A program made the position numbers and the translations under genes. The notes under the pieces are model-generated. The model saw only the letters and a list, made by a program, of their open reading frames with translations, was not told the origin of the DNA and did no database searches. A stretch of 64,000 nt of DNA from Methanoregulaceae archaeon (GTDB lineage: Bacteria > Armatimonadota > Fimbriimonadia > Fimbriimonadales > Fimbriimonadaceae), in assembly GCA_020850325.1 (NCBI GenBank), contig JADZEW010000035.1, forward strand, positions 1-64,000, written 5' to 3'. Below are positions 1 to 7,212 of this stretch, piece after piece (position 1 is the first letter of the stretch; every line of letters begins with the position of its first letter).

Positions 1-1
1 C

Positions 2-199
2 ACCCAGAACGCACGCGTCGAATCTTTCTTCAAGACCTTCAAACTCGAAGAAGCGGGGTGCGACCTTTACGCCGATCTTGAAGAAGCCCGCGAAGCCTTC
101 GCGGACTACTTCAAACTCTACAACTCACTGCGTCTTCACTCGTCTCTTGGGATGAAGACCCCAGACCAGTTCTCGAAGGAACATGCAATCCTTCAATGA
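2..199 (+). CDS. IS3-family transposase OrfB, C-terminal end (partial)
   Basis: The frame is open from the window edge and encodes the last 65 residues of an rve-type integrase core. It begins TQNARVESFFKTFKLEEAG and contains YNSLRLHSSLG and TPDQF, the usual closing motifs of IS3 OrfB. The glutamate of ARVESFF fits the last residue of the DDE catalytic triad. The rest of the element lies outside the window, so whether it is intact is unknown. TGTCTACGAAAAAGG at 208-222, just after the stop, could belong to the right inverted repeat, but the left end is not available for comparison. Confidence 0.85.
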   Translation, partial: TQNARVESFFKTFKLEEAGCDLYADLEEAREAFADYFKLYNSLRLHSSLGMKTPDQFSKEHAILQ

Positions 200-232
200 C
201 CAAGAGGTGTCTACGAAAAAGGGCTCACTCCA

Positions 233-270
233 CCCCAGCCCCCTCCCCGCCAGCGGAGAGGGGAGTTCGG
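233..270. repeat. Palindromic repeat family A, copy 1
   Basis: Two arms, CCCCTCCCCGC (240-250) and GCGGAGAGGGG (253-263), pair with one mismatch. A second copy with the same flanking CCCCAGCCCC and a longer loop lies at 57321-57374. The copy sits between the IS3 fragment and the helicase gene. It would be translated if the helicase were wrongly started at 196, which is one reason to start that gene at 301. Confidence 0.7.
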
Positions 271-300
271 AGCCCCGAACCCGACCCGTGCGCTAGACTG

Positions 301-2355
301 ATGTCTGTGTCCTCCGGGCGTGATCTCATCGAAGCTGCATTCGCCGAGCTGCGCCGGCGGCCGGGATTCGTCGATCGCCCCGATCAGCTTCACCTTGCCC
401 ACCTCCTGGGAGATTGCATCAGCGGCAAGTCGAGCGGCGCGTTCGAAGCCCCCACCGGACTCGGAAAGTCCCTGGCCGCGCTGATTCCCGCCATCGCCTA
501 CGCCAACGCCGAAGGCAAGCGAACGGTCATCGCCACCTACACCAACGTGCTGGCCGAGCAATATTGGCGGCACGACTGGCCCCTTGCCGTCAGCCTCTTC
601 CCTCCCGAGCCCCCGATCAACGGCGCGTTCCTCATCGGGCGCCAGCGGTACGCCTGCCTAGCTGCGATTGGCGACTACCACGCGGGCACGCTTCGCTCCT
701 TCGTCAACGAAGCTGAACTTGGCATCGAGTCGGAGTTTCGGGCGCGCGTGAATCTGGCCCCGCGAGAGATGGCCGGGCTGTGGAACTCGATCGTCACTCC
801 ACCGGTGTGCCCGGCTCGGCTGTGCCACCGCTACAACGACTGCTTCTATTACAAAGCGCGGCGCGGCGCCGAGAAGGGAAACGTCATCATCACGAACCAC
901 AGCGTCGTGATCCAGGATGCCCTGCTGAAGCGCGCCAGCACCGGCGAGCTCAGCTTGCTCGGCAACTACGACTTCTTGGTCCTCGACGAAGCCCACGACT
1001 TCCTCTCCGCGGCGGCGAACGGCCTCGAGTTCGAGCTCAGCGAGACCAAAGCCCAACAAGTCGTTGGCATTGTGCGCCGCATGCAAGTCACGCTTGACCC
1101 GATTGCGCGCGACGCGGGCCAGTCGGCGGTTTGGCAGCAGGCGTGCGATGCCTTCACCGAAGGCATCCTGACCGCGGCGAAGCGCATCGGGTTCGACATC
1201 CCTTCCGGCATTATCAAGGTCAATCCGCCCCAGCTGCTCGCGCATCCGGGGGTGAGAGCCTCTGCTCTGCCCGACCTCGAGAGCTTTGCCCAGGGGCTTT
1301 CTGCGGATATCGCCGGTATGACCGAGGGGTTCGTGAAGCTCACCGAGGCCATGTTGCGCAGTTGGGCCCAGGAGGGACACGCCAAGCAAGAAGCGCAAGA
1401 CACGGTGCGCAACTATCTCATGTTCCTCCGAGAGTTCGGAGAGAACACCCGCCACCTCTTCACCCCCGCCGACGAAAGCGACGTCGGCGTTACCTATAGC
1501 AGCTCGTCGGGCCGGGGCGAGTTCTTCTCGGCGATGCTGCGGCGCGATGTGGTGGGACTCGAGGGGCCGCTTCGGGACTTGCTCTGGGCGAAGACGCCCT
1601 TTGTCTGCATGTCGGCCACGCTGGCGGTAGACGGCAGGTTCGACTTTTTCCGTCGGCTTTCCGGCGTCGACCCGCAGTATGAGGAGGTACTTCCCTCGCC
1701 CTTCGACTTCGCCAGCCAGGCCGCGCTGTACATCCCTCCTTCGGGGCGCATCCCGGATCCCGCAACGGCACGAAAGGAAGGTATGGAGGATGCTTACTAC
1801 GCTGCGCTCGCCCTCGAAATTGGGAGCATCCTCGACGCGCTTGACGGCCGGACGCTCGTGCTCTTTCACAGCCGCAAAGAGATGGAAGCCGTCCACCAGC
1901 GGATGCCGAAACGCGAGGATCGCCCGATCTTCATTCAGCGCACCAGCGGAGCCGCCGCGACCGGCGAGAAGTTCAAGTCGAACGTGAAGTCATCGATGTT
2001 CGCGTTGCGCTCGTTCTGGACCGGATTCGACGCCCCCGGCGAGACTCTTTCGTGCGTGGTACTCGTTCGGGTGCCGTTCGAAGTACCCATCGACCCGGTG
2101 GCCGTCGCCCGCATGGCTTGGTTGAGTTCGTTGGGCCACGACCCGTTCGTTTCGTACACGCTGCCCGTCGCGAAGATGATGATGCGCCAGGGAGCGGGAC
2201 GACTTATCCGGCGCGCCGAAGATCGCGGGATTATCGCCCTGCTCGACCCTCGGCTTCGGTCGAAAGGGTACGGCGAGCAGATTATCGAGAATCTACCGGC
2301 CGGGATGCGCAGCTTCGATGACATCTGGGATGCGGTCGCGCACGTACAGCCGTGA
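301..2355 (+). CDS. ATP-dependent DNA helicase, XPD/DinG type
   Basis: The 684-residue protein is a superfamily 2 helicase. Walker A is EAPTGLGKS (about 49-57) and Walker B is VLDEAHD (about 227-233, a DEAH box). Four cysteines between them (C119, C170, C175, C181) match the 4Fe-4S cluster site of XPD and DinG. The C-terminal half has SATLA, FHSRKEM and a final GRLIRR, which are helicase motifs of this family. Such enzymes unwind DNA 5'-3' and act in repair or in removing R-loops and other structures. The frame is open from 196, but the first 35 codons read through repeat A, so ATG 301 is preferred. GTG 307 is possible, because TAGACT at 294-299 lies 7 nt before it. The gene stands alone. Confidence 0.88.
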   Translation: MSVSSGRDLIEAAFAELRRRPGFVDRPDQLHLAHLLGDCISGKSSGAFEAPTGLGKSLAALIPAIAYANAEGKRTVIATYTNVLAEQYWRHDWPLAVSLFPPEPPINGAFLIGRQRYACLAAIGDYHAGTLRSFVNEAELGIESEFRARVNLAPREMAGLWNSIVTPPVCPARLCHRYNDCFYYKARRGAEKGNVIITNHSVVIQDALLKRASTGELSLLGNYDFLVLDEAHDFLSAAANGLEFELSETKAQQVVGIVRRMQVTLDPIARDAGQSAVWQQACDAFTEGILTAAKRIGFDIPSGIIKVNPPQLLAHPGVRASALPDLESFAQGLSADIAGMTEGFVKLTEAMLRSWAQEGHAKQEAQDTVRNYLMFLREFGENTRHLFTPADESDVGVTYSSSSGRGEFFSAMLRRDVVGLEGPLRDLLWAKTPFVCMSATLAVDGRFDFFRRLSGVDPQYEEVLPSPFDFASQAALYIPPSGRIPDPATARKEGMEDAYYAALALEIGSILDALDGRTLVLFHSRKEMEAVHQRMPKREDRPIFIQRTSGAAATGEKFKSNVKSSMFALRSFWTGFDAPGETLSCVVLVRVPFEVPIDPVAVARMAWLSSLGHDPFVSYTLPVAKMMMRQGAGRLIRRAEDRGIIALLDPRLRSKGYGEQIIENLPAGMRSFDDIWDAVAHVQP

Positions 2356-2420
2356 GTCTTGCGGGGCTCTATGGGACCAGAACCCGTACAAATACTGTGT
2401 ATTTTCCGACCCTGTGCCCT

Positions 2421-2443
2421 TATACTAAGGGAGGACTCCTTAG
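2421..2443 (+). promoter_or_regulatory. -10 box overlapping an inverted repeat, upstream of a PEP-CTERM gene
   Basis: TATACT (2421-2426) fits a -10 box. No good -35 is visible 17 nt upstream. The box overlaps an inverted repeat, CTAAGG (2425-2430) and CCTTAG (2438-2443), which could be an operator or a 5' hairpin. A strong ribosome binding site, GGAGGG, follows at 2454-2459. Confidence 0.45.
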
Positions 2444-2462
2444 GGAGTGTTTTGGAGGGTTT

Positions 2463-2987
2463 ATGAGAAAGCTATTGTTGGCCTCGATGCTCGCGGGATT
2501 GTCCGTTGCGTCACAGGCGATTATCTTTGAGTTCGAATCGAACAACACGGCGGGAACCGCGAACCTGATCACGCGAGGGGCCTCGCCGTGGGCCGACGTA
2601 GGACAGCTTTCTCTGAATCCGGCGGGTGATAACGATTACTTCATGTTCACCTTGTTCGCTGGCGAGACCCTGACCGCGATCACGACCCCGATGCAGACGC
2701 AGTTCTTTGACCCGGACACGATGATGCATCTGCTCGATCCGGGCTTGGTCGAAGTCGCCTTCAACGATGACGCCAACAGCCTTGGGTCGGCGATTCGCTA
2801 CACCGCGCTAACAAGCGGCACGTACTACCTCGGCATCACCGGTTTCAACGACCGGAACTTTGTGGGCAACCACACGGAGTTCGGTGACTATGTTCTCACG
2901 ATGAGCATCGTGCCCGAGCCGGCAACGATGATCGCATTGGGTGCTGGTGCGGCAGCGCTCGTGGCGCGCCGTCGCCGACGAGCCTAA
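2463..2987 (+). CDS. PEP-CTERM secreted protein with a PPC-like domain
   Basis: The 174-residue protein starts with a classical signal peptide (MRKLLLASMLAGLSVASQA). It ends with the sorting signal VPEP, a hydrophobic stretch and a basic tail (RRRRRA). The middle part (roughly residues 30-140) has NDYFMFTLFAG and a late TYYLGITGF, resembling bacterial pre-peptidase C-terminal (PPC/DVUA0089-like) domains. It is probably exported, then cut and anchored by an exosortase that is not in this window. The start is fixed by GGAGGG 3 nt upstream of ATG. The longer frame from 2352 would put 37 non-signal residues in front. Confidence 0.85.
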   Translation: MRKLLLASMLAGLSVASQAIIFEFESNNTAGTANLITRGASPWADVGQLSLNPAGDNDYFMFTLFAGETLTAITTPMQTQFFDPDTMMHLLDPGLVEVAFNDDANSLGSAIRYTALTSGTYYLGITGFNDRNFVGNHTEFGDYVLTMSIVPEPATMIALGAGAAALVARRRRRA

Positions 2988-3010
2988 GCCAGAAGCCCTC
3001 CAGAATAACG

Positions 3011-3040
3011 AAGGCCGGACAGGATATCCTGTCCGGCCTT
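3011..3040. terminator. Bidirectional terminator, perfect 30-bp palindrome
   Basis: The two 15-nt arms (3011-3025 and 3026-3040) are exact reverse complements. Both strands therefore give a GC-rich hairpin whose 3' arm ends in CTT. It lies between two convergent genes, a PEP-CTERM gene and the superoxide dismutase, and can serve both. Confidence 0.85.
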
Positions 3041-3061
3041 GTTGCGTTTGATGCGCCTCGT

Positions 3062-3793
3062 TTAACTGACGCTGACGGCGGCACCCCGAGCGTTAACGGC
3101 ATCCCAGTCGATGCACTGCATGTAGGCGTCGATATACTTCGCTCGCGCGGTCTGGAAGTCCAGATAGTAAGCGTGCTCGTACACGTCCATCGCGAGCAAG
3201 AGCGTGTGGTTCCAGATCGGGAAGCTGTTTTGGGCATCACCGATGTAGTTGAACACGCGCTTCTCGGCGTGGTCGTAGGCCAGGTAGACCCAGCCGCGAC
3301 CCGCGATACCGGTCGCCTTGAACTCCGCCGCCCACTTCTCGAACGAACCGTAGGCCTCGTTGATCAGCTCAGCGACCTTGCCGGTCGCCGGGCCGCCTTC
3401 GCCACCCATCGTCTCAAAGTAAACGTTGTGGTTGATGTAGCCTTCGTAAGCGAAGGTGTAATCGACCTTGAGCGCTCGCATCATGCTGTAGATCTGGTTC
3501 GCCTTCGCGGGGTCGACTTCCATCTCAGCGAGCGCCTTGCGGATCTCATTGGTCTTGTTGGCATAACCCTGCCAGAGCTTCAAGTGCTCATCGTGGGTCT
3601 TACGACTGATGCCCACCCGTTCGGAGGTGTAGACCTTCTCAGGGATGGCTTGGGGAACGGTAACGAGTTTCAATTCCATGGCGGTTTCCTCGGACAACGT
3701 TGACGCGGAACTCAGGAGGCTGAACGAAGGGCCGAGAACGGCACCAGCGGCTCCCAACCTCAAGAGCTCGCGTCGAGTCATGTCTAAATCCAT
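3062..3793 (-). CDS. Superoxide dismutase (Fe/Mn type) with Tat signal
   Basis: The 243-residue protein resembles Fe/Mn superoxide dismutases, which convert superoxide to oxygen and hydrogen peroxide. The probable metal ligands are a histidine in KTHDEH (H67 or H70), H122 in YINHNVYFE, and D203 and H207 in DVYEHAYYLDF. The usual DVWEHA is DVYEHA here. The N-terminus, MTRRELLRLGAAGAVLG, is a twin-arginine signal, so the enzyme is probably exported folded with its metal. About 45 residues precede the catalytic domain. The gene is monocistronic and ends at the shared palindromic terminator. The family call is fairly safe, but activity is not proven because the protein is divergent. Confidence 0.85.
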   Translation of the reverse strand: MDLDMTRRELLRLGAAGAVLGPSFSLLSSASTLSEETAMELKLVTVPQAIPEKVYTSERVGISRKTHDEHLKLWQGYANKTNEIRKALAEMEVDPAKANQIYSMMRALKVDYTFAYEGYINHNVYFETMGGEGGPATGKVAELINEAYGSFEKWAAEFKATGIAGRGWVYLAYDHAEKRVFNYIGDAQNSFPIWNHTLLLAMDVYEHAYYLDFQTARAKYIDAYMQCIDWDAVNARGAAVSVS

Positions 3794-3874
3794 CAGCAGT
3801 TTCCTACGTCTTGCAGGTTCTACGAGGGTACCCGCCTGAGCGTTCGGGGAGCCGATAGGAAAGGGGGATCGCGG

Positions 3875-3880
3875 TATAAT
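3875..3880 (+). promoter_or_regulatory. -10 box of tRNA-Gln gene
   Basis: A perfect TATAAT lies 10 nt before the first base of tRNA-Gln, which would place transcription start a few bases before the tRNA. No convincing -35 was found. Confidence 0.6.
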
Positions 3881-3890
3881 CGACTCCAGT

Positions 3891-3964
3891 TGCCGGATCG
3901 TCTAATGGCAGGACAACGGTTTTTGGTGCCGTATGTCTAGGTTCGAGTCCTAGTCCGGCAGCCA
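3891..3964 (+). tRNA. tRNA-Gln (TTG)
   Basis: The acceptor stem pairs TGCCGGA (3891-3897) with TCCGGCA (3954-3960). The T arm contains GGTTCGAGTCC. The anticodon stem ACGGT/GCCGT encloses the loop TTTTGGT, giving anticodon TTG. The discriminator G and an encoded CCA end at 3964. Confidence 0.95.
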
Positions 3965-4062
3965 CTTTTCCCCAAAAACGGACGAAGCAGGCCTCATCCG
4001 TTCGCACGGGCCAACGCTTCTCGAATCCTCTCAACGGACGGGACCCCGCCCGGATAATAGCG

Positions 4063-4278
4063 TCAGCTCGGCGGAACCGAGAGGTCGTCCCGGGGAACGG
4101 AGCCAAACACGTCCACGCCATCAACCAGCAGCGTAGGCGTGTCGTAGCCACGCCGAACATCACTCATGGGCAGCTCCGTGAGATCCACGGCATCGAACCC
4201 CTCGGCCCCGAGGGCCTCGAGCATCAGGAGATGCATCTCCGCCGACGGCGCACAGTTCGGCTTAGTAAGAAACTCCAT
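4063..4278 (-). CDS. Glutaredoxin/thioredoxin-fold small protein
   Basis: The 71-residue protein has a glutaredoxin-like layout. After an initial beta strand (MEFLTKPNC) comes a CAPS motif in place of CxxC, then a helix, and later TPTLLVDGVDVFG with the cis-proline typical of this fold. A single active cysteine suggests a monothiol disulfide or glutathione-type role, or simple thiol binding. The frame is open to 4323, but the domain begins at ATG 4278, which has GTGAGG just before it. No partner gene is adjacent. Confidence 0.6.
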   Translation of the reverse strand: MEFLTKPNCAPSAEMHLLMLEALGAEGFDAVDLTELPMSDVRRGYDTPTLLVDGVDVFGSVPRDDLSVPPS

Positions 4279-4383
4279 CCTCACAGCTCTTTCAGTATGG
4301 GGCATCACGAGAGCCGTGTTCAAGCCACTTGGTATCGATGCCGTCGAACTGTGGCACGGATATTGCGAACCCTGATCACTATC

Positions 4384-5013
4384 ATGATTAGGTTACGCTA
4401 CGCAATCATCCTAGGGGCTCTAGCCACGGCAGGGGCGTCCCATGCGTCATCCCTCTTCACATACCATGGTCTTGTCAGCGAAATGAGCCGCTCGGTCGGA
4501 ATCAACTACGCCGGAAAGAGCATGACCGTTGGTGCCGGCCTCGCCAATGTTTCGCTCGATGGCAATCGAGTCGTTGGCGTCTGCGTTGATCTTGCCCATT
4601 GGAACACCAACGGCAGTTCTTACCAGGTCAATGTGTTGCCCATGGAAGAACGCGGAGCGACCGCCACCCGAGCCGCGTGGTTCTTTTCCAGCAACGTCGG
4701 CGTTGTTGATTCTAAAGACAAGGGCGCGGCGCTTCAGCTTGCCATCTGGGACATCCTGTACGACGGTGGCGACGGCCTTGATACGGGCACGTTCCAGAGC
4801 AGCGTCACAGGGGCAGTTCGATCGATCACAGGCACTTACCTCACCGACTCGACCGACCATCAGAGTTCGGCTGCCTATTACTTGAAAGCCATCACTCATG
4901 GCGACAATCTTGATATGAACCAAGACTACATGGTTGTCCCCGAGCCAGCAACGGTGTCGGCAATGGTCCTGGGATCCTTGGCACTGCTTCGCCGCCGCCG
5001 CAAGACTGCGTAG
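4384..5013 (+). CDS. PEP-CTERM protein with probable Cys-Gln thioester domain
   Basis: The 209-residue protein has a signal peptide (about 1-22) and a PEP-CTERM tail (VPEPATVSAMVLGSLALLRRRR). The central region has C67 in VCVDLAHW, then AAWFF near 97-101, and LQLAIWD with Q118. This Cys, then LQxAIW, spacing is the signature of thioester domains (TED). In Gram-positive adhesins, a Cys-Gln isopeptide-like thioester in TED binds host or surface amines covalently. Here the domain would sit on an exosortase-sorted surface protein. The frame is open from 4231, but the upstream part lacks a signal and overlaps the divergent gene, so ATG 4384 is chosen. A terminator hairpin follows at 5031. Confidence 0.8.
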   Translation: MIRLRYAIILGALATAGASHASSLFTYHGLVSEMSRSVGINYAGKSMTVGAGLANVSLDGNRVVGVCVDLAHWNTNGSSYQVNVLPMEERGATATRAAWFFSSNVGVVDSKDKGAALQLAIWDILYDGGDGLDTGTFQSSVTGAVRSITGTYLTDSTDHQSSAAYYLKAITHGDNLDMNQDYMVVPEPATVSAMVLGSLALLRRRRKTA

Positions 5014-5030
5014 CTTAAAACCTGATCGTC

Positions 5031-5063
5031 GAGGGGCTGAGCCTAACCGAGGCTCAGCCTCTC
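5031..5063. terminator. Rho-independent terminator hairpin
   Basis: GGCTGAGCC (5035-5043) pairs with GGCTCAGCC (5051-5059) around a 7-nt loop. The flanks GAG and CTC extend the stem, and TTG with pyrimidines follows. It lies between the convergent PEP-CTERM and fibre genes. Confidence 0.7.
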
Positions 5064-5168
5064 TTGTCGTATCTTGCTTGGCTTTGCTGAGCCGCGGTCG
5101 GCGTCGATGGAACCCGGCGCGATACCCACCTCTACGTGATGCTTCGAGACGAGTATCGCGCCCGCTGA

Positions 5169-7049
5169 TCAGCGCTTTTGGGACCCCAGCTTGCGCTCCT
5201 TGCCCAGCCCGTAGAGTTCCGGGTGCTGATAGGATCCCTTTTCGCCATCCGGCTTGTCGATCTCGGTCGGTGCGCCGTAGGTCTTCACAAACCGATCGTT
5301 GCGCTGGGCCTGAACCTGCCAACACACCTCGACATTGGGCTTGCTGGTGCGGATCTGGAACTTGCCGTTGGCGTAACGCTTTGATACTTTCGCCATGACG
5401 AAGTCATCCGACGTGTCCACCACCGTCAGCTGATAAAGCGGCTCTGAGTTGACTTCATCGAAGTAGTCAGGCAGCAGGACCGTGGCGTAGCCTCGCTCGT
5501 CGGTGACGACCTTTCCCGTGTAGAGGTTCATCGGTTTCGGCGACTCCGCGGAGTAGTGAATCAGGTAGCGGTTCTCTGGGTCGAGAGGATGGTCGATTCG
5601 GAACGACTTGGTACCCGAGGCTCCAAATCTTCCAAGGCTGAACACTCCATATCCATCCGTAAGGCTGAACGTCTCCCCTCGGACACCAACGGTGATTCCG
5701 GAGGCAGCCCCTGCAAGTCCATAGGATCCCACATTTGGTCCGAAGCTGTAGGATCCATAACCATCAGCCGAGGCGGTTGTAAAGGTGCCGCCGACGCCGC
5801 TGCCCGTGGTTGCCGCCGCTTCACCATAGGCGGCTGTGCCCTGGGTGCTCAAGACCTTGAAGTAGCCTGCATAGGTTTGACCGGTGGTCGCGGTCGAGGT
5901 GCCCTCTACCGCCCGCCCCTGCGTGCTCGGATTCTGAAAGAATCCTCCGCGGGAGAGACCAGACACGTTCTGCACACCCCCAAAGACCGCGACACCCGAA
6001 GGACTAGATACCTGGAAGAAACCACCGTAAGTCGACCCAGAAGACGCGGAGGATACTCCGCGCGCTCCGATGCCCTGAACGCTATCCACTAGGAAGTCAC
6101 CGCCGATCGTCTGCCCGATTGCCGAGCGAGACCAACCCGTAACTGCCCGACTGTCTGGCCCGTTCGCCTCAAACAACCCACCCGACGCGCCGCCGGACAC
6201 ATTCAAGGCTCTGCCCCGGACGGCGACACCCGACGATCCCCAAACCGCGAAATCGCCGCCGTAACCCGAGGTACTCGCCAATCCAAACACGCCAACTCCA
6301 TTTGGACTGGCGGCGGAACCTCTCACGCCGATCGTGGCTCCTGAGGATGCGTTAGCGATACCCGAAACGCCGACGCCCGAACTGCTCGCCACCTGGAACA
6401 GCCCTCCGTACGTCGAGCCTGAGCCATGATTGGATACACCCTGCACTCCGATGCCTGACTGGCTCGAAGCGGCGAACGAGCCCCCGATCGACGTTCCAGC
6501 GGAAGCGAGTGATTCACCGATGACGCCTGCGCCGCCCGCTCCCGAGCTGTAGAATCGCCCTCCGACGCCCGGCCCATTCAGCGAAGGCGCCGAACCCTGC
6601 ACGGCGGTGCCGTTCCCGCTCAACGAAATGAAGTCACCCGCGATGGTCGAGCCATTGTTGGCCGCCGCCGTGGCATACACTGCGCGCCCGGAGGTGCTGC
6701 TCGTCGAGAAGAACCCACCGTAGTGGCTACCCGACGTGGCCGTGGCATAGCCATAAACAGCACGGCCGCTGGGGCTCCGGCTCAGGAAGAAACCGCCGTA
6801 GCTCACGCCGCTCGGAGCCGACGCGTAGCCGTACACCGCGCGTCCTGTGTTTAGCGCCGTTGTTGCTGAGAAGTTGCCCGCAAGAAACGTCCCGGTGATG
6901 TTTCCATGCCCCGTCTGAGGCACCCCGGGCGTCACGGCCTGAAGGTTGATCGGGGGATCGACCAGAAACGGCGCGGGCTCACGGTACATGGGCAGATTGG
7001 CGAGCGCGGTCATGGCGGCGGCGTAGGCGAACAGCGTGTAACGGTTCAT
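5169..7049 (-). CDS. Secreted 26-residue-repeat fibre protein, paralog 1
   Basis: The 626-residue protein starts with a signal-like N-terminus and the family motif DPPINLQAVTPG (31-42). From about residue 69 to 450 it is built of units 26 residues long, with consensus GxAVxGxAxxxSGxxxGGxF followed by about six residues. Examples are GRAVYGYASAPSGVSYGGFF and GIGARGVSSASSGSTYGGFF. The last 148 residues (479-626) form a separate module opening with GTKSFRIDHPLDPEN and ending YQHPELYG. Two paralogs lie at 9286 and 11208. The layout resembles tail-fibre or adhesin proteins built from beta repeats, but no function is known to me. A good promoter (TTGCCA, 17 nt, TACGAT) precedes it, and AGAGGA sits before ATG. 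Confidence 0.85.
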   Translation of the reverse strand: MNRYTLFAYAAAMTALANLPMYREPAPFLVDPPINLQAVTPGVPQTGHGNITGTFLAGNFSATTALNTGRAVYGYASAPSGVSYGGFFLSRSPSGRAVYGYATATSGSHYGGFFSTSSTSGRAVYATAAANNGSTIAGDFISLSGNGTAVQGSAPSLNGPGVGGRFYSSGAGGAGVIGESLASAGTSIGGSFAASSQSGIGVQGVSNHGSGSTYGGLFQVASSSGVGVSGIANASSGATIGVRGSAASPNGVGVFGLASTSGYGGDFAVWGSSGVAVRGRALNVSGGASGGLFEANGPDSRAVTGWSRSAIGQTIGGDFLVDSVQGIGARGVSSASSGSTYGGFFQVSSPSGVAVFGGVQNVSGLSRGGFFQNPSTQGRAVEGTSTATTGQTYAGYFKVLSTQGTAAYGEAAATTGSGVGGTFTTASADGYGSYSFGPNVGSYGLAGAASGITVGVRGETFSLTDGYGVFSLGRFGASGTKSFRIDHPLDPENRYLIHYSAESPKPMNLYTGKVVTDERGYATVLLPDYFDEVNSEPLYQLTVVDTSDDFVMAKVSKRYANGKFQIRTSKPNVEVCWQVQAQRNDRFVKTYGAPTEIDKPDGEKGSYQHPELYGLGKERKLGSQKR

Positions 7050-7055
7050 TCCTCT

Positions 7056-7084
7056 ATCGTAAGGTATTTATTGCCAAATGGCAA
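7056..7084 (-). promoter_or_regulatory. Promoter of fibre gene 1, with palindrome over the -35
   Basis: On the minus strand, TTGCCA (7079-7084), a 17-nt spacer and TACGAT (7056-7061) form a sigma-70-like promoter. Its start point would fall at or next to the ATG (7047-7049). The -35 lies inside the perfect palindrome TTGCCAAATGGCAA (7071-7084), a possible operator. Confidence 0.65.
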
Positions 7085-7108
7085 GCAGAATCTCGGTCTT
7101 TTGCTGGC

Positions 7109-7137
7109 TTGGCATTTCGCGGAGTCGTCGCTATAAT
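7109..7137 (+). promoter_or_regulatory. Sigma-70-type promoter of the subtilisin gene
   Basis: TTGGCA (7109-7114), 17 nt, then a perfect TATAAT (7132-7137). Transcription would start near 7144, giving a leader of about 70 nt before the GTG start at 7213. It diverges from the fibre gene promoter only 25 bp away. Confidence 0.8.
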
Positions 7138-7148
7138 GCAATGCACCC

Positions 7149-7212
7149 GGAGCGCAATGGAGCGCTCCCTTCATTTCGATTGCCCTGGAGAGGGCAGAGG
7201 ATGGTGTCTTAG
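7149..7212 (+). promoter_or_regulatory. Structured 5' leader of the subtilisin gene with a 3-codon ORF
   Basis: Two hairpins are visible. One is GGAGCGC (7149-7155) with GCGCTCC (7162-7168). The other is TGCCCT (7181-7186) with AGGGCA (7191-7196). After the second comes AGAGG, then ATG GTG TCT TAG (7201-7212). This three-codon frame ends exactly where the gene's GTG start begins at 7213. It may be coincidence or a coupled leader peptide. Confidence 0.4.

Noticed and set aside
3804-4163. 119-codon open frame on the minus strand
   Set aside because: It runs through tRNA-Gln and has no family signature; such frames over tRNAs are common false calls.
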